The notes under the pieces: generated by a model
The model's input: only the letters and a program-made list of their open reading frames with translations
The model's database searches: none
Told to the model about the DNA's origin: nothing
Translations under genes and position numbers: made by a program
Part shown: positions 34,903-44,877 of the stretch, piece after piece
Position numbering within the stretch: position 1 is the stretch's first letter
How the letters are laid out: every line of letters starts with the position of its first letter
Assembly (NCBI GenBank): GCA_947646735.1
Contig: CANTFK010000159.1
Location: 1 to 64,000 of the forward strand
Length of the DNA stretch: 64,000 nt
Direction: 5' to 3'
DNA from: Peronospora farinosa
Taxonomy: Eukaryota > Oomycota > Peronosporomycetes > Peronosporales > Peronosporaceae

Positions 34903-34920
34903 ACTACTAGTGCGACCAAG
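34903..34920 (-). other. Primer-binding site of A3
   Basis: On the minus strand the bases next to the LTR read TGGTCGCACTAGTAGTCC, complementary to a tRNA-like 3' end in CCA. It matches A1 at 2603-2620 with a few changes. Confidence 0.65.
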
Positions 34921-35520
34921 TGTAGACGGGCACTTCTTCGAAGTTGCCTCGTACTACGAGCACACTTATGCACAAGCGAGGAAGCGGTTAGACCGTCTTA
35001 CCTTCGCGTGCGAGGGTGGTTGGGAGGTTGGTCGACTGCTTAAGCAGTCGTACCACCAGTTGCCTCTCGCTTGAGCGAGAGTGCAACGAACTTCTTAACG
35101 CTTAGAACACCGACGTCACGCAGAAGTTTCTCAACTTCTCGTGCGTGGTGTGTTTGTTTAAGGAAATTCAAGACTGAGCTATTTTTAATTAATTATAACT
35201 AAATATATATTTAACTACTGATTGGCTATATATATATATAGATAGATCGGATACGCGACTGTTTAGAAGCGTATCCTGTTGCATGAACTTAAATCTAGAT
35301 TTAAGATCGCAACTGACGTCCTTCTGAGACGTCGTGATGCCTAGCTTCAACTAGCGTCATCCCTTCTTATGTGAATCCATCAATGGATATCACATTCACG
35401 AGGGTGGATCACATTTGTGTATCGCACCCAAGTGACAGGTCAAAAGTAATCATGGATACTTTTAGACCAAACATTAAGTATATTACTTAATGTTTACGTG
35501 TAACTAGGTACCCTGTTACA
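34921..35520 (-). mobile_element. 5' LTR of A3
   Basis: A 600-bp TG...CA unit, nearly identical to the solo LTR 11199-11796 and homologous to 1999-2600. It sits in the right place for the 5' LTR of the minus-oriented A3. The sequence directly to its right (35522 onward) is host sequence duplicated at 38519. Confidence 0.92.
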
Positions 35521-35521
35521 G

Positions 35522-36360
35522 TATCTGTGGCTGCACAGATATTTGCTACCACGACTACAGCAAAAGCACCTCCGATGCTGAGCTTATACAAGTGGAGTGG
35601 TGTATGTTGGTTGTATCACCATAGTTGATGAGGAGTAGTAGGCGCAACCCGCGAGTTGAGATTGACTTTTTGGCTGAGCTGCACGATATGGTCTGTAAAA
35701 CTTCATCTAAAAAGGAATAGAGATGGTTCTAGCGCACGCGATCTTAATTGAACTTGTTTATACGAATTCCAAAACAAGTGATTGAAACCCATACCAAAAA
35801 TGTATTTATTTATTAACAATCCACATGGTATTCATCTGCTACAAAGAGAAAACACAAAACCGCATGGGCTCTGGATGGTTTAAAGAGGTGACGTTCTGCA
35901 CCAGCATCGTCAGCAAGCGTAATTTACTTCTCAAGGTTGTTGCGGCTAGCACGGATAAACTCGCACACATCATCGAAGAAAAAATGTCGCAGTCGCACTC
36001 ACTGACGCAAACTTGATAGGAAACATACGCCGCATACGCTCTAGGCCTTAAGTGGCGGTACCGGGGGCGGTAGCACCTGGCAATTTTTAGTTATACCATC
36101 GATGCAGGGAGGAAGTGTATAGACACCGCCCGATTCACCAGGGGGTATAATTATATCCGGGTACGGCGCTGGCTTCCGGCTGTGATCCTTGAGAACAGGG
36201 TCAGCTAGGATAGGGACGGCGGAACAACCGAGGACGGCGACGGCGGCAAGTACAAGTCCGAAAGAGAGCTTCATGTTTATTTTAAATCGAGTGGTAAGTG
36301 AAGTGTTTTACTTTAAGCAAATTTGAGAATGAGTTTTGCGAGTCGTATCGAAGATACGAC
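35522..36360. repeat. 839-bp segmental duplication, copy 1
   Basis: Matches 38519-39357 at a constant offset of 2997 bp with only a few differences. It begins next to the A3 LTR and ends at the AAGATACGAC block. It contains the whole small secreted protein gene with its flanks, plus a plus-strand frame of 63 codons (35825-36016) which I do not regard as a gene. Confidence 0.95.
36041..36274 (-). CDS. Small secreted Pro-rich protein, copy 1
   Basis: 77 residues. Residues 1-20 form a clear signal peptide (MKLSFGLVLAAVAVLGCSAV), with cleavage likely near residues 20-25. The mature part is about 52 residues, Pro-rich, with a PPGESGGVYTLPPC segment, two Cys and a C-terminal PPPVPP run. No RXLR or LFLAK motif is seen. 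The product is identical in the second copy (39038-39271), and the surrounding 839 bp is duplicated too. I do not recognise the family; an extracellular or cell-wall role, or a small apoplastic effector, is a guess from size and signal peptide. The start is fixed by the signal peptide. Confidence 0.72.
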   Translation of the reverse strand: MKLSFGLVLAAVAVLGCSAVPILADPVLKDHSRKPAPYPDIIIPPGESGGVYTLPPCIDGITKNCQVLPPPVPPLKA

Positions 36361-37021
36361 AAGCACTAGTGAATGTCACTCAAAATCCAGTCATATAATA
36401 TATCTTCTATGTATATAATGAAAAAGTGTTGTCCGTCTGTCGTGCTCGATCTTTTGCATTCTGATTGGCTAATGTTGCATGAACCTGAGATGGCACTGGG
36501 CGTCATCCCTTTCAATACAAATACACCTTGTTTCTTTACAAAAAAATGTCGCAGCTGCGAGGATTGACAAATACCGATATGCGAGTCTCGGCTTTACTCA
36601 TATGCGCAATTGGCAGGGACAGCCGTAGTCAAACGATTACGGCTGTCCCTGCCAATTGCGCATATGAGTAAAGCCGAGACTTATATTTATAAATTAGAAT
36701 CTATATTCTAATTCTACTTGTATAAATATGATTATGCGAAAGTTGAGCCACTTTGGTGGCAAGACGGCTCGCGTAACGCGTTTACATGCATACACACATA
36801 CATACATATTGATATTTTATTGGAAAATCAGATTGTATCGAAAGGATACAGTAGGCATTGAGCAGCTGGACAAGAGCAAAGAATGTGTTTCCCACATTAA
36901 CGAAACAGAGCGTGCTCATAGTCGCGGTGACTATTAGTCGGCATATGTTTCCTTGACCCAAGTGCTAGAAGGTTCGGCTATTTCTAGTGTACCACTGTTA
37001 CTGGAACGGGCATAACTTAGT
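36361..37021. other. Spacer with hairpin, no gene seen
   Basis: Between the duplication and the DNAJC3-like pseudogene. The left part (36385-36560) is AT-rich with TATATAAT and GTTGTCCGTCTGTC, reminiscent of transposon ends. The centre is a perfect hairpin (36585-36680). The rest holds short open frames without support. Confidence 0.5.
36585..36680. repeat. Perfect 43-bp inverted repeat, 10-nt loop
   Basis: Arms 36585-36627 and 36638-36680 are exact reverse complements; the loop is GTCAAACGAT. A transcript would fold into a single long hairpin. It could be a foldback transposon, a recent palindromic insertion or a small-RNA precursor. No coding frame crosses it convincingly. Confidence 0.95.
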
Positions 37022-37940
37022 GTGTCCTTGCAGAACGCGTACGATGCAATTTCGGACCTCAGCTCCGTTCTCAAGCTGGATCCGTCCAATCTAGTCGCGT
37101 TGCAGATGCGTGGTGAGGTGCTGTACTCGCTTGGAGACAAGCAGTCACTGGAAGCAGCGCAGTTGCACTACCGTCATAGTTTGCACTCGGATCCGGAGCA
37201 CAAGGGCATTAAAGCCCTGTACAGGAGACTGAAAAAGGTCCTCAAGTACGCAAACCGTGCTGAGGACGCCATGCAGCGTGGAGCTCATGGCGAAGCTATG
37301 AAGGAGTGGCAGTCGGCCGTGGAAGTACATCCGGAACACTCTGCAATGAACAAAGAGCTCTATCTGCAATTATGTACGAGCGAGCTGCGTCTCAAGCACT
37401 TTGCCAAGGCTCGTGATGCCTGTGAGAAGGTTGTGAGCTTTGACAACGGCAATGCACAGGCCTTTGCAAAGTTGAGCGAAGCGTAGATTGGTCTTGAGCT
37501 ATACGAGGATGCTGTGCGATTAGCAAAGCGCGCTTTGGAGCTGGACGGCTCGAGCCAAGAGTTCAAGGAGAAGGTGGCTCAGGCCGAGGCAGCTATGAAA
37601 CAGAGCAAAACCAAAAATTACTACAACATTCTTGGTGTTTCACGCAGGTCCGATGTTAAAAGAGATCAAGAAGGCATACCGCAAACAGACGCTTGAGTGG
37701 CATCCCGATGAGCACACTGATAAGGATGAAACAGAGCGCGAGGAGGTGCAAAAGCGATTTTACGACATTGCAAAAGCCTACGAGATTCTATCAAATGAGG
37801 AAACACGTGCCATGTACGATCGTGGTGAAGATGTCACAGGCAACCCGCAGCAGCAGCAGCAACAACAGCACAACCCCTTCAGCAATGCGCACTCTTTCCA
37901 GCAGAGTGGCCGCACCTTCCACTTCATCTTCGGAGGTTAG
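37022..37940 (+). pseudogene. DNAJC3/P58IPK-like co-chaperone, truncated and broken
   Basis: Three successive frames give one protein: 37022-37486 and 37514-37696 with TPR helices (LQMRGEVLYSLGDKQSLEAA, then HPEHSAMNKELYLQLC), then 37650-37940 with the J domain (IKKAYRKQTLEWHPDEH, HPD intact) and a Gln-rich tail ending in FHFIFGG. This is the order of DNAJC3/P58IPK, an ER-lumenal TPR co-chaperone of BiP. A TAG at 37484 and a frameshift near 37650 break it, and the N-terminal TPRs and signal peptide are missing. A CTTGCAG before 37034 might be an old 3' splice site. It lies between the two 839-bp copies, so it was probably carried along or stranded by the rearrangement. Confidence 0.85.
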
Positions 37941-38518
37941 ACAAACGTTTTTGGGAATGTGCATATGTGCTGGTTGTATAGAGAGACATCTGTGGGGACT
38001 ATATGGGAAGAGCTCGACGGAACAGTAATGACGATAAGACAGAAACGGAGCGTTAGAAGAAACCCATTAAGTCTTAGACGACGGTCAGATCTTGTTAAAT
38101 AATGATTGGTGCCCGCGCACCTACTGCTCAGACAGTTTATTTCATAAGAATGCCTTGCGTTTTGTAGCAATTTATTGGTTCAGCTAGACCAGTAATGTAT
38201 CGGCGACTTTCCCGTCGCATCGTTATCGCCTCCGACGATCATGACGAACTTAACGCGCCGTGACTACGATCTTCATCATCGGTGTCGATATTAGTGCTAC
38301 TCAGTTCAATAATAGTATCGCATTGGATGCTGACTAATTTGGCAAATTTGACCGCATGACCCAATTGAAGAAGACGACCTTTCGTATCTTTACGTTTTAC
38401 CAACGTGGTTGCTGCTTTTTCCTACACTACCAGTATTGATGGTTTGGATCAGAGCGGCGTAGATAATATGAGTTGTTGTTTCACTTTATCTTTAAGGAGG
38501 CGGGATCGACGATAATGA
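37941..38518. other. Downstream spacer with possible minus-strand gene remnant
   Basis: On the minus strand about 38430-38258 read as a plausible C-terminal tail (KGRLLQLGHAVKFAKLVSIQ, then an acidic Ser-rich end and a stop). No start, upstream part or known motif is visible, so I only flag it. The rest shows nothing. Confidence 0.3.
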
Positions 38519-39357
38519 TATCTGTGGCTGCACAGATATTTGCTACCACGACTACAGCAAAAGCACCTCCGATGCTGAGCTTATACAAGTGGAGTGGTGT
38601 ATGTTGGTTGTATCACCATAGTTGATGAGGAGTAGTAGGCGCAACCCGCGAGTTGAGATTGACTTTTTGGCTGAGCTGCACGATATGGTCTGTAAAACTT
38701 CATCTAAAAAGGAATAGAGATGGTTCTAGCGCACGCGATCTTAATTGAACTTGTTTATACGAATTCCAAAACAAGTGATTGAAACCCATACCAAAAATGT
38801 ATTTATTTATTAACAATCCACATGGTATTCATCTGCTACAAAGAGAAAACACAAAACCGCATGGGCTCTGGATGGTTTAAAGAGGTGACGTTCTGCACCA
38901 GCATCGTCAGCAAGCGTAATTTACTTCTCAAGGTTGTTGCGGCTAGCACGGATAAACTCGCACACATCATCGAAGAAAAAATGTCGCTGTCGCACTCACT
39001 GACGCAAACTTGATAGGAAACATACGCCGCATACGCTCTAGGCCTTAAGTGGCGGTACCGGGGGCGGTAGCACCTGGCAATTTTTAGTTATACCATCGAT
39101 GCAGGGAGGAAGTGTATAGACACCGCCCGATTCACCAGGGGGTATAATTATATCCGGGTACGGCGCTGGCTTCCGGCTGTGATCCTTGAGAACAGGGTCA
39201 GCTAGGATAGGGACGGCGGAACAACCGAGGACGGCGACGGCGGCAAGTACAAGTCCGAAAGAGAGCTTCATGTTTATTTTAAATCGAGTGGTAAGTGAAG
39301 TGTTTTACTTTAAGCAAATTTGAGAATGAGTTTTGCGAGTCGTTTCGAAGATACGAC
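38519..39357. repeat. 839-bp segmental duplication, copy 2
   Basis: Second copy of 35522-36360. The left flank is host sequence, the right flank is family A protease/gag sequence (39358 onward). Copy 1 has its family A sequence on the other side. Confidence 0.95.
39038..39271 (-). CDS. Small secreted Pro-rich protein, copy 2
   Basis: The 77-residue product is identical to that of 36041-36274: signal peptide at residues 1-20, two Cys in the mature part and a Pro-rich C-terminus. The 5' and 3' flanks are duplicated as well, so any promoter within about 85 bp upstream and 520 bp downstream is shared. Two intact, identical frames after a duplication that has collected a few other substitutions hint that the protein is kept by selection, though the duplication may simply be young. 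Function unknown. Confidence 0.72.
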   Translation of the reverse strand: MKLSFGLVLAAVAVLGCSAVPILADPVLKDHSRKPAPYPDIIIPPGESGGVYTLPPCIDGITKNCQVLPPPVPPLKA

Positions 39358-40138
39358 TTACAAAATTTTGTGTTGCACCCAAATCAACGAGAAGGGTCAT
39401 CACTTGGTCATAGCCGCGTACTCGAGCGCTATAGACCAAAAGTGTTGAGGTCCGACCTTTCGGTACCTCAGGGACTATGCTACCCATTTTTTCGTTAACT
39501 CTGAGCATAGGGGTAGCTTCAGAGTCCGCGACAGTAAAGCATCCCGCCCCTACTGCGCTCCCGCATTTCCCGACCCATCTTGGGCAGATGCTGAGCCCAT
39601 GCGTCGTGCACGTTGGTTTTTCGCACCTCCCTTCGGGTAGGGAGTCTTCTTGCTGGCTGTCTTATCAATAGCAGCAAGTTTGGCATAGCAGCGAGCCATC
39701 ATATGGCCTCGCTTGCCGCACTGTTAGCAGACAACGTCTGCATTAGCCAACCCATTGGAGTGGCATCCGAATTTTTGGCCGACGACTTATACCAAGCTGT
39801 TACCGAAGTAGTCTTGTATAATTGCTCCTCAAAAATCTTTACAATAGTACCTTGTCGACAGCTCTATCGTCGCTCGTAACTTTTAAAAGGACCTATCGCG
39901 ATGGGCCGTGCCATAGTCCATTTGTAAATGTAACATCACCTCAATGTGTTCCTATGTAGGAACCACAGTAATGGATTCCGACAGCGAACGCATCTCCTGC
40001 ACATACTTTTGCAGACATCGTTTCGCCTGTCATATTTCAAAGAAGCGCGCCCGAAGTAACACTTATTATTAGGCGGCTGATACATGGTGCGAATCTTTGA
40101 GTTGAAAATCGCCCATGAAGGGAAGGCCTTTGCGTCTG
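39358..40138 (-). pseudogene. A2 protease start and Gag C-terminal part
   Basis: Minus-strand sequence colinear with A3 33594-34366: protease start (the catalytic block reads DLGATQNF instead of DSGASQNF), Gag tail and knuckle region with a degraded Cys codon set, then Gag core. Stops and indels are frequent. The Gag core is cut at 40138 by the composite element and resumes at 44365. Confidence 0.8.
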
Positions 40139-41069
40139 TAAGGTGAAGTGCTTGTTTGAGATATGGAGACCCCAGAAGCCAGTTGGATTCGGAGTATAAG
40201 AGACCGTGTATCAGGGAGAGAAGACCAGAGAGACAACGAACCTCGAGGGGAAGCGACCATTGGCGGAGGACAGACCCACAAAAGAGAAATCAGTACAAGT
40301 TGACACGTGGTACCATCCAGAGCGAAGGGTTAGGGTTTGGCAAGAAAAGCATACAGAGAATAAGATAAATAAACACACTCGAATTTGCATTACACGTGGC
40401 AGCTCCAAGCGCCTCCTTCAAGCTTCTCCGTCACCTCACCTATTCCGGGCGGGATACCCTTTGGCCCACCGACGTCAGGTGAGGTGACGGCTCAAGCAAC
40501 GCAAGTTGAACCTCAGGATAGTTGTCCTGAGGTGTCAAGTTAGTGTCAAGACTCAAGTGCGAGCTTGTTTCGATCTACCCACCTGTTCCGGGGAAGGGAT
40601 TTATTTTGGCCCCCCCCCCCCGTTGAAGACAGACGTGTGGTAAGATTCAAGCCCGAACGAACCCCAGGAAGTATTTTGGCCTGTGGGTTCGTACCCATTC
40701 TACGACCCGCTATAGGAAGCGGTTTCCCTACGGGGAACAAGAAAAGGGGTCGAAAGACCAAGAAACCGTTAGCCACCGAAGGGGTACTAGTACCAGGTGC
40801 ACTGCTCTCGACCCAGTCGATTGAGCCCAAGAAACCCTGGGCCCGAGTGAAGCATATCCACTCGTGGCCCCCAAGTCCCTCCATAAAAGACCAAGTCTTT
40901 AAGTCTTCTGCGTCTAACGAGGAGCAAGACCAGCCAAGCCGACGGGTACACAAGGTGAGACCCAAGGTTGACGCGACCCGGTATCGGGGTACCCCCTCCG
41001 TAAGTCGGCAGTCCGGCGCTGTGTGTGTTTGTGGTTCTCTCACGTCGTTTGAGAATCCACTCCACCACA
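40139..41069 (+). mobile_element. Left LTR of composite element B
   Basis: 931 bp. The first 140 bp resemble the D LTR; from about 40295 (GTTGACACGTGGTACC) to 41069 it is nearly identical to 43477-44247. A C-run of about 13 at 40609-40621 differs in length from its partner (43785-43798). It ends CCACTCCACCACA and is followed by the ATG and primer site at 41070. Confidence 0.88.
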
Positions 41070-41309
41070 ATGGTGCGCGTGCCCGGATCTTCGGGAGACG
41101 CGGGATTTCACCGTGAGTCCCACGAAGAAGAAAAGACAACGGTCAAGATGAACCAAGGGACGACCAAGACACTGGAACCCGGATCGCCAGTGATCAAGAA
41201 GGAAGAAGGATCGGAGGACTTGCAGAGCCCGGGGAGGAGCTCTACTATTGAGGTCAAGGTGGAATATGAAGAAAAACCACAAAATCCTCCCCCTTACGTC
41301 TTCGTTTAA
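41070..41309 (+). CDS. gag: Gag leader peptide of element B
   Basis: The ATG at the LTR edge opens an 79-codon frame starting MVRVPGSSGDAGFHRES, followed by a charged Lys/Glu/Thr-rich stretch and a Pro-rich end (PQNPPPYVFV). It is colinear with the Gag leaders of C and D, but unlike them this frame is open to a stop at 41307. The Gag core is absent. Its function, if any, is unknown; retention of the start may reflect the primer site that it overlaps. Confidence 0.5.
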   Translation: MVRVPGSSGDAGFHRESHEEEKTTVKMNQGTTKTLEPGSPVIKKEEGSEDLQSPGRSSTIEVKVEYEEKPQNPPPYVFV

Positions 41310-41814
41310 GAAGACAACATGGGCCATAATAAATTTTATGGTCCAGAGGTCCCACGTTTGACAGCGAAAGCTAAAAAACAATGGACCCCGAAACAAGTCT
41401 CCCAAACTGCCAACGGTGCCCAAGGACACGAAGAAGAAACATAATCGATTCGAAGCAATGCGAAGTCACGATGAGTAGAGGGGAGAGTTCATCTTGGGAA
41501 GGCCAAGATGATGCAAGAAGGAGGTGGTATTTGTTCTACATTTACGAATGGGTCAAGTTACAGATCGAGAGTGCGGCAGCACAGAAGAAAATGCCAAGTA
41601 TTATGCAGCCCTGAAGGCTCAAGGCCCCGAGGGCCCAGGGCCTGAGTATACAGAGCCCCACTCGGACGAGAATCAGTATATAAAATTGGAAGTGACTATG
41701 GAGAAGCATTGAAGTGGAATGACCACATAGACATTTACTTATATTCCAAAAGGACAGGACAAGGGTGCACGTGGTCTTGTCGCAGTTCGTAAGACCAGCG
41801 CGCAGGGGACAGCT
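41310..41814 (+). other. Internal region of element B, no enzyme domains
   Basis: About 500 bp with short open frames (41381-41614, 41524-41712) that show no recognisable Gag core or pol motif. The last 75 bp (CTTGTCGCAGTTCGTAAGACC, then GCGCAGGGGACAGC) match the flank of the reversed LTR at 4563-4640 and form the polypurine end. Confidence 0.6.
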
Positions 41815-44247
41815 GTGGTGAAGTGCAAGGAGAATCGGGTCCCAGGGTACCAAGGCCCCAGGGTACCAGGGTACAGGGGCCACAGGGTACAAGAGCCCAG
41901 ACCTCGCAAGGTCCCAAGGTTCAATCGAGGGTCACCAGGGACAAGGCATCCAGTCACCAGGGACCGGAGTACTAGCCACCAGGGACAGGGTTTTCAGCTA
42001 CCGGGGGCAGGGATACCAGTTACCGGGGACAGGGTTTCTAGTAACCGGGGACAAGGGTATCAGTCACCAGGGACAAGGCACCAGGGAAAGGGGTACCAGT
42101 CACCGGGGACAGGGATACCAGTTACCGGGGACAGGGTTCTAGCAACCGGGGACAAGGGTATCAGTCACCAGGGACAGGGAACCAGGGACAAGGGTACCAA
42201 CTACCGGGGACAGGGGTACCAGTTACCGGGGACAGGGGTATCGAACGTCCATACAAGGTTACCCTACCGTGCGCACACCAGGACCCGAAAGGGCCAGTGC
42301 CCTGATGTGGTCCAGGGTCCTAAGTTCAAAGAAGATACAAGGTATTTCTACGTGCAGAGTCGGTACAGGCCCCAAGGTCCAAGAGCACAGGGTACAGGGT
42401 ACCGAGGCCCAAGGTACAGGGTACAGGGCCCAGGGTACAGGGTACAGGGCCCAGGGGTACCGGGGCCCAGAGGCCCGGGGTACCGGGGTACCGGGTACCG
42501 GGTACCAGGGTAACGAGGCCCAGGGGTACCGGGGTAACGGGGCCCAGGGGTACCGGGGCCCAGCTGTGGAGAAGAGCCAGAGAATTGGGGGGCCCTTCGA
42601 AGTTATTATAATAACTGGCGTGAAAGATCTCGGTCACTCTCTTTAATGAGTGACAGGGAGTGACCAGGGCCCCGAACTGGTCCAAGGTCCCGAGTTCGGA
42701 GAAGGTACTAGGATGTCCTACACTACAGACCAAAGGACTAGTGCTGCTAGGGCAGCTTAGGTGGACCCCAGGTAACAGGCGGGTTCCAGACAACAGGTGG
42801 ACCCAGGTGACCGGTGGACCCCAGGTGACAGGATGACCCAGGTGACCAGTGGACCCCAGGTGACAGGATGACCCAGGTGACCAGTGGACCCCAGGCGACT
42901 GGTGGGTCCCATGTGACAGGTGGACCCCAGGCGATAGGTGGACCCAGGTGGCCAGTGGACCCCAGGTGACAGGTGGACCCCAGGTGACAGGTGGACCCCA
43001 GGTCAGGTGACAGGTGGACCCCCGGTAACAGGTGGACCCCCGGCGACAGGTTGACCCAGGTGACCGGTGGACCCCAGGTGTCCAGTGGACCCCAGGTGAC
43101 AGGTGGATCCCAGGTAACAGGTGGACCCCAGGTAACAGGTGGACCCCAGACAACAGGTGGACCCAGGTGACCGGTGGACCCCAGGTGACAGGTTGACCCA
43201 GGTGACCGGTGGGCCCAGGTGACCAGTGGAACCCAGGAGACTGGTGAATCCCAGATGACAGGTGGACCCACCGTAACAGGTGGACCCCCGGTAACAGGTG
43301 GACCCCGGACAGCAGGTGGACCCAGGTGATCGGTGGACCTAGGTGACCGGTGGACCCAGATGACCGGTGGACCCAGGTGACCGGTGGACCCCAGTGAATA
43401 GAAGGTACAAGGCTTCCTTAAAGTACAGAGCCGGTACAAGTCCCATGTCCTAAAAGAGCCAGTTGTTCTTCCACAAGTTGACACGTGGTACCATCCAGAG
43501 CGAAGGTTAGGGTTTGGCAAGAAAAGCATACAGAGAATAAGATAAATAAACACACTCGAATTTGCATTACACGTGGCAGCTCCAAGCGCCTCCTTCAAGC
43601 TTCTCCGTCACCTCACCTATTCCGGGCGGGATACCCTTTGGCCCACCGACGTCAGGTGAGGTGACGGCTCAAGCAACGCAAGTTGAACCTCAGGATAGTT
43701 GTCCTGAGGTGTCAAGTTAGTGTCAAGACTCAAGTGCGAGCTTGTTTCGATCTACCCACCTGTTCCGGGGAAGGGATTTATTTTGGCCCCCCCCCCCCCG
43801 TTGAAGACAGACGTGTGGTAAGATTCAAGCCCGAACGAACCCCAGGAAGTATTTTGGCCTGTGGGTTCGTACCCATTCTACGACCCGCTATAGGAAGCGG
43901 TTTCCCTACGGGGAACAAGAAAAGGGGTCGAAAGACCAAGAAACCGTTAGCCACCGAAGGGGTACTAGTACCAGGTGCACTGCTCTCGACCCAGTCGATT
44001 GAGCCCAAGAAACCCTGGGCCCGAGTGAAGCATATCCACTCGTGGCCCCCAAGTCCCTCCATAAAAGACCAAGTCTTTAAGTCTTCTGCGTCTAACGAGG
44101 AGCAAGACCAGCCAAGCCGACGGGTACACAAGGTGAGACCCAAGGTTGACGCGACCCGGTATCGGGGTACCCCCTCCGTAAGTCGGCAGTCCGGCGCTGT
44201 GTGTGTTTGTGGTTCTCTCACGTCGTTTGAGAATCCACTCCACCACA
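41815..44247 (+). mobile_element. Right LTR region of element B, with two minisatellites
   Basis: Begins TGTGGTGAAGTGC after the polypurine block. An internal second start, TGTGGAGAAGAGCC at 42566, matches the start of the reversed B LTR at 4562, so two LTR 5' ends may be fused. Arrays: 41840-42245 (ACCGGGGACAGGGGTACCAG type), 42380-42560 (GGGGTACCGGGGCCCAG type) and 42770-43400 (CAGGTGACAGGTGGACCCC type). The last 770 bp match the left LTR. Large open frames across the arrays are not genes. Confidence 0.8.
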
Positions 44248-44360
44248 GTGAGAAGAAGGTCCATACGCGGCATCGGGGTACCCCCTCCGACAGTCGGCAG
44301 TCCGGCATAGTGAGTGGTTTGGGGTCTCATCATACAATTTTGAGAACCCACTCCACCACA
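44248..44360 (+). mobile_element. D-type LTR end fused to element B
   Basis: Matches the last 110 bp of the D 5' LTR (22853-22965) and ends in the same CCACTCCACCACA. It directly follows the B LTR end at 44247, giving two LTR ends in a row. The outer right boundary of the insertion is this D-type end, and the left end is also D-like. Confidence 0.8.
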
Positions 44361-44877
44361 TCTGCCATAAGCGCAGAGTAAGCCCACTTTGAGACTTAAA
44401 CGTGAACATTGGATATGTCGTCTTCAATGAGCTGCGTCACAACACATTGCTCTATGGCTAGCAGTCAGTAAACACTAGTGTGCGCTGCAGTCTCACCATA
44501 TTTTGGAGGGTCCATCCAAATGGGCTTCAGTTGGTTAGACCAAGGCAGAGAGCGTCTTAACAGTCCTGTTGAAGCTTCGATTCCGAGGCTGCTCACGCAG
44601 AAGCTCATCCTGAGTCTCTGTGACGGACTCAGCCGCCGAATGGCTATGCGTATTGGACGCAGACATCCGCTGTCCGAGCACAAACGCCTCAAACTGCTTT
44701 AGTTGAAAAACATTTTGCTCAGTTGGACTTTTCAAGAGATTGGTCAGGGCTTGTTGTCCAAGTCTCTGAGCCAAACGCTCAGCTACTTCCCGATGATGTT
44801 AAGAGAGGTGGAAAAGTTAAACATGATCTACATTGTGGATCATCCTCGCACACGCACGCTCAGACACCTTATAGCAC
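44361..44877 (-). pseudogene. gag: A2 Gag N-terminal part
   Basis: Colinear in reverse with A3 34364-34876; the frame 44774-44535 reads MAQRLGQQALTNLLKSP and FVLGQRMSASNTHS. Several frame breaks. With 39358-40138 it makes one Gag split by the composite element. Confidence 0.8.

Larger units (their letters stand above)
40139..44360 (+). mobile_element. Non-autonomous composite LTR element B, nested in A2 gag
   Basis: A 4222-bp insert flanked by TCTG on both sides (40135-40138 and 44361-44364); joining the flanks restores the A2 gag order seen in A3. It has a left LTR (40139-41069), a short internal part (41070-41814) with only a Gag leader, and a long right LTR region (41815-44360). No RT, integrase or protease is present, so it must depend on enzymes from relatives such as C and D, with which it shares LTR ends, primer site and Gag leader. 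Confidence 0.85.

Noticed and set aside
35825..36016. 63-codon plus-strand frame in the 839-bp duplication, repeated at 38822
   Set aside because: Only one substitution separates the copies so conservation cannot be judged, and it lacks any motif.
36385..36700. Helitron ends (TC start with GTTGTCCGTCTGTC, hairpin near the 3' end)
   Set aside because: No CTRR 3' end or AT target site could be matched, and the hairpin is far longer than a Helitron hairpin.
40546..41139. Opposing open frames of about 190 codons, repeated at 43683-44387
   Set aside because: They lie inside the two LTR copies and are identical because the LTRs are.
42326..43598. Large minus-strand open frames of 275 and 283 codons
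   Set aside because: They are made almost wholly of the LTR minisatellite and run through LTR boundaries; composition is that of the repeat, not a protein.
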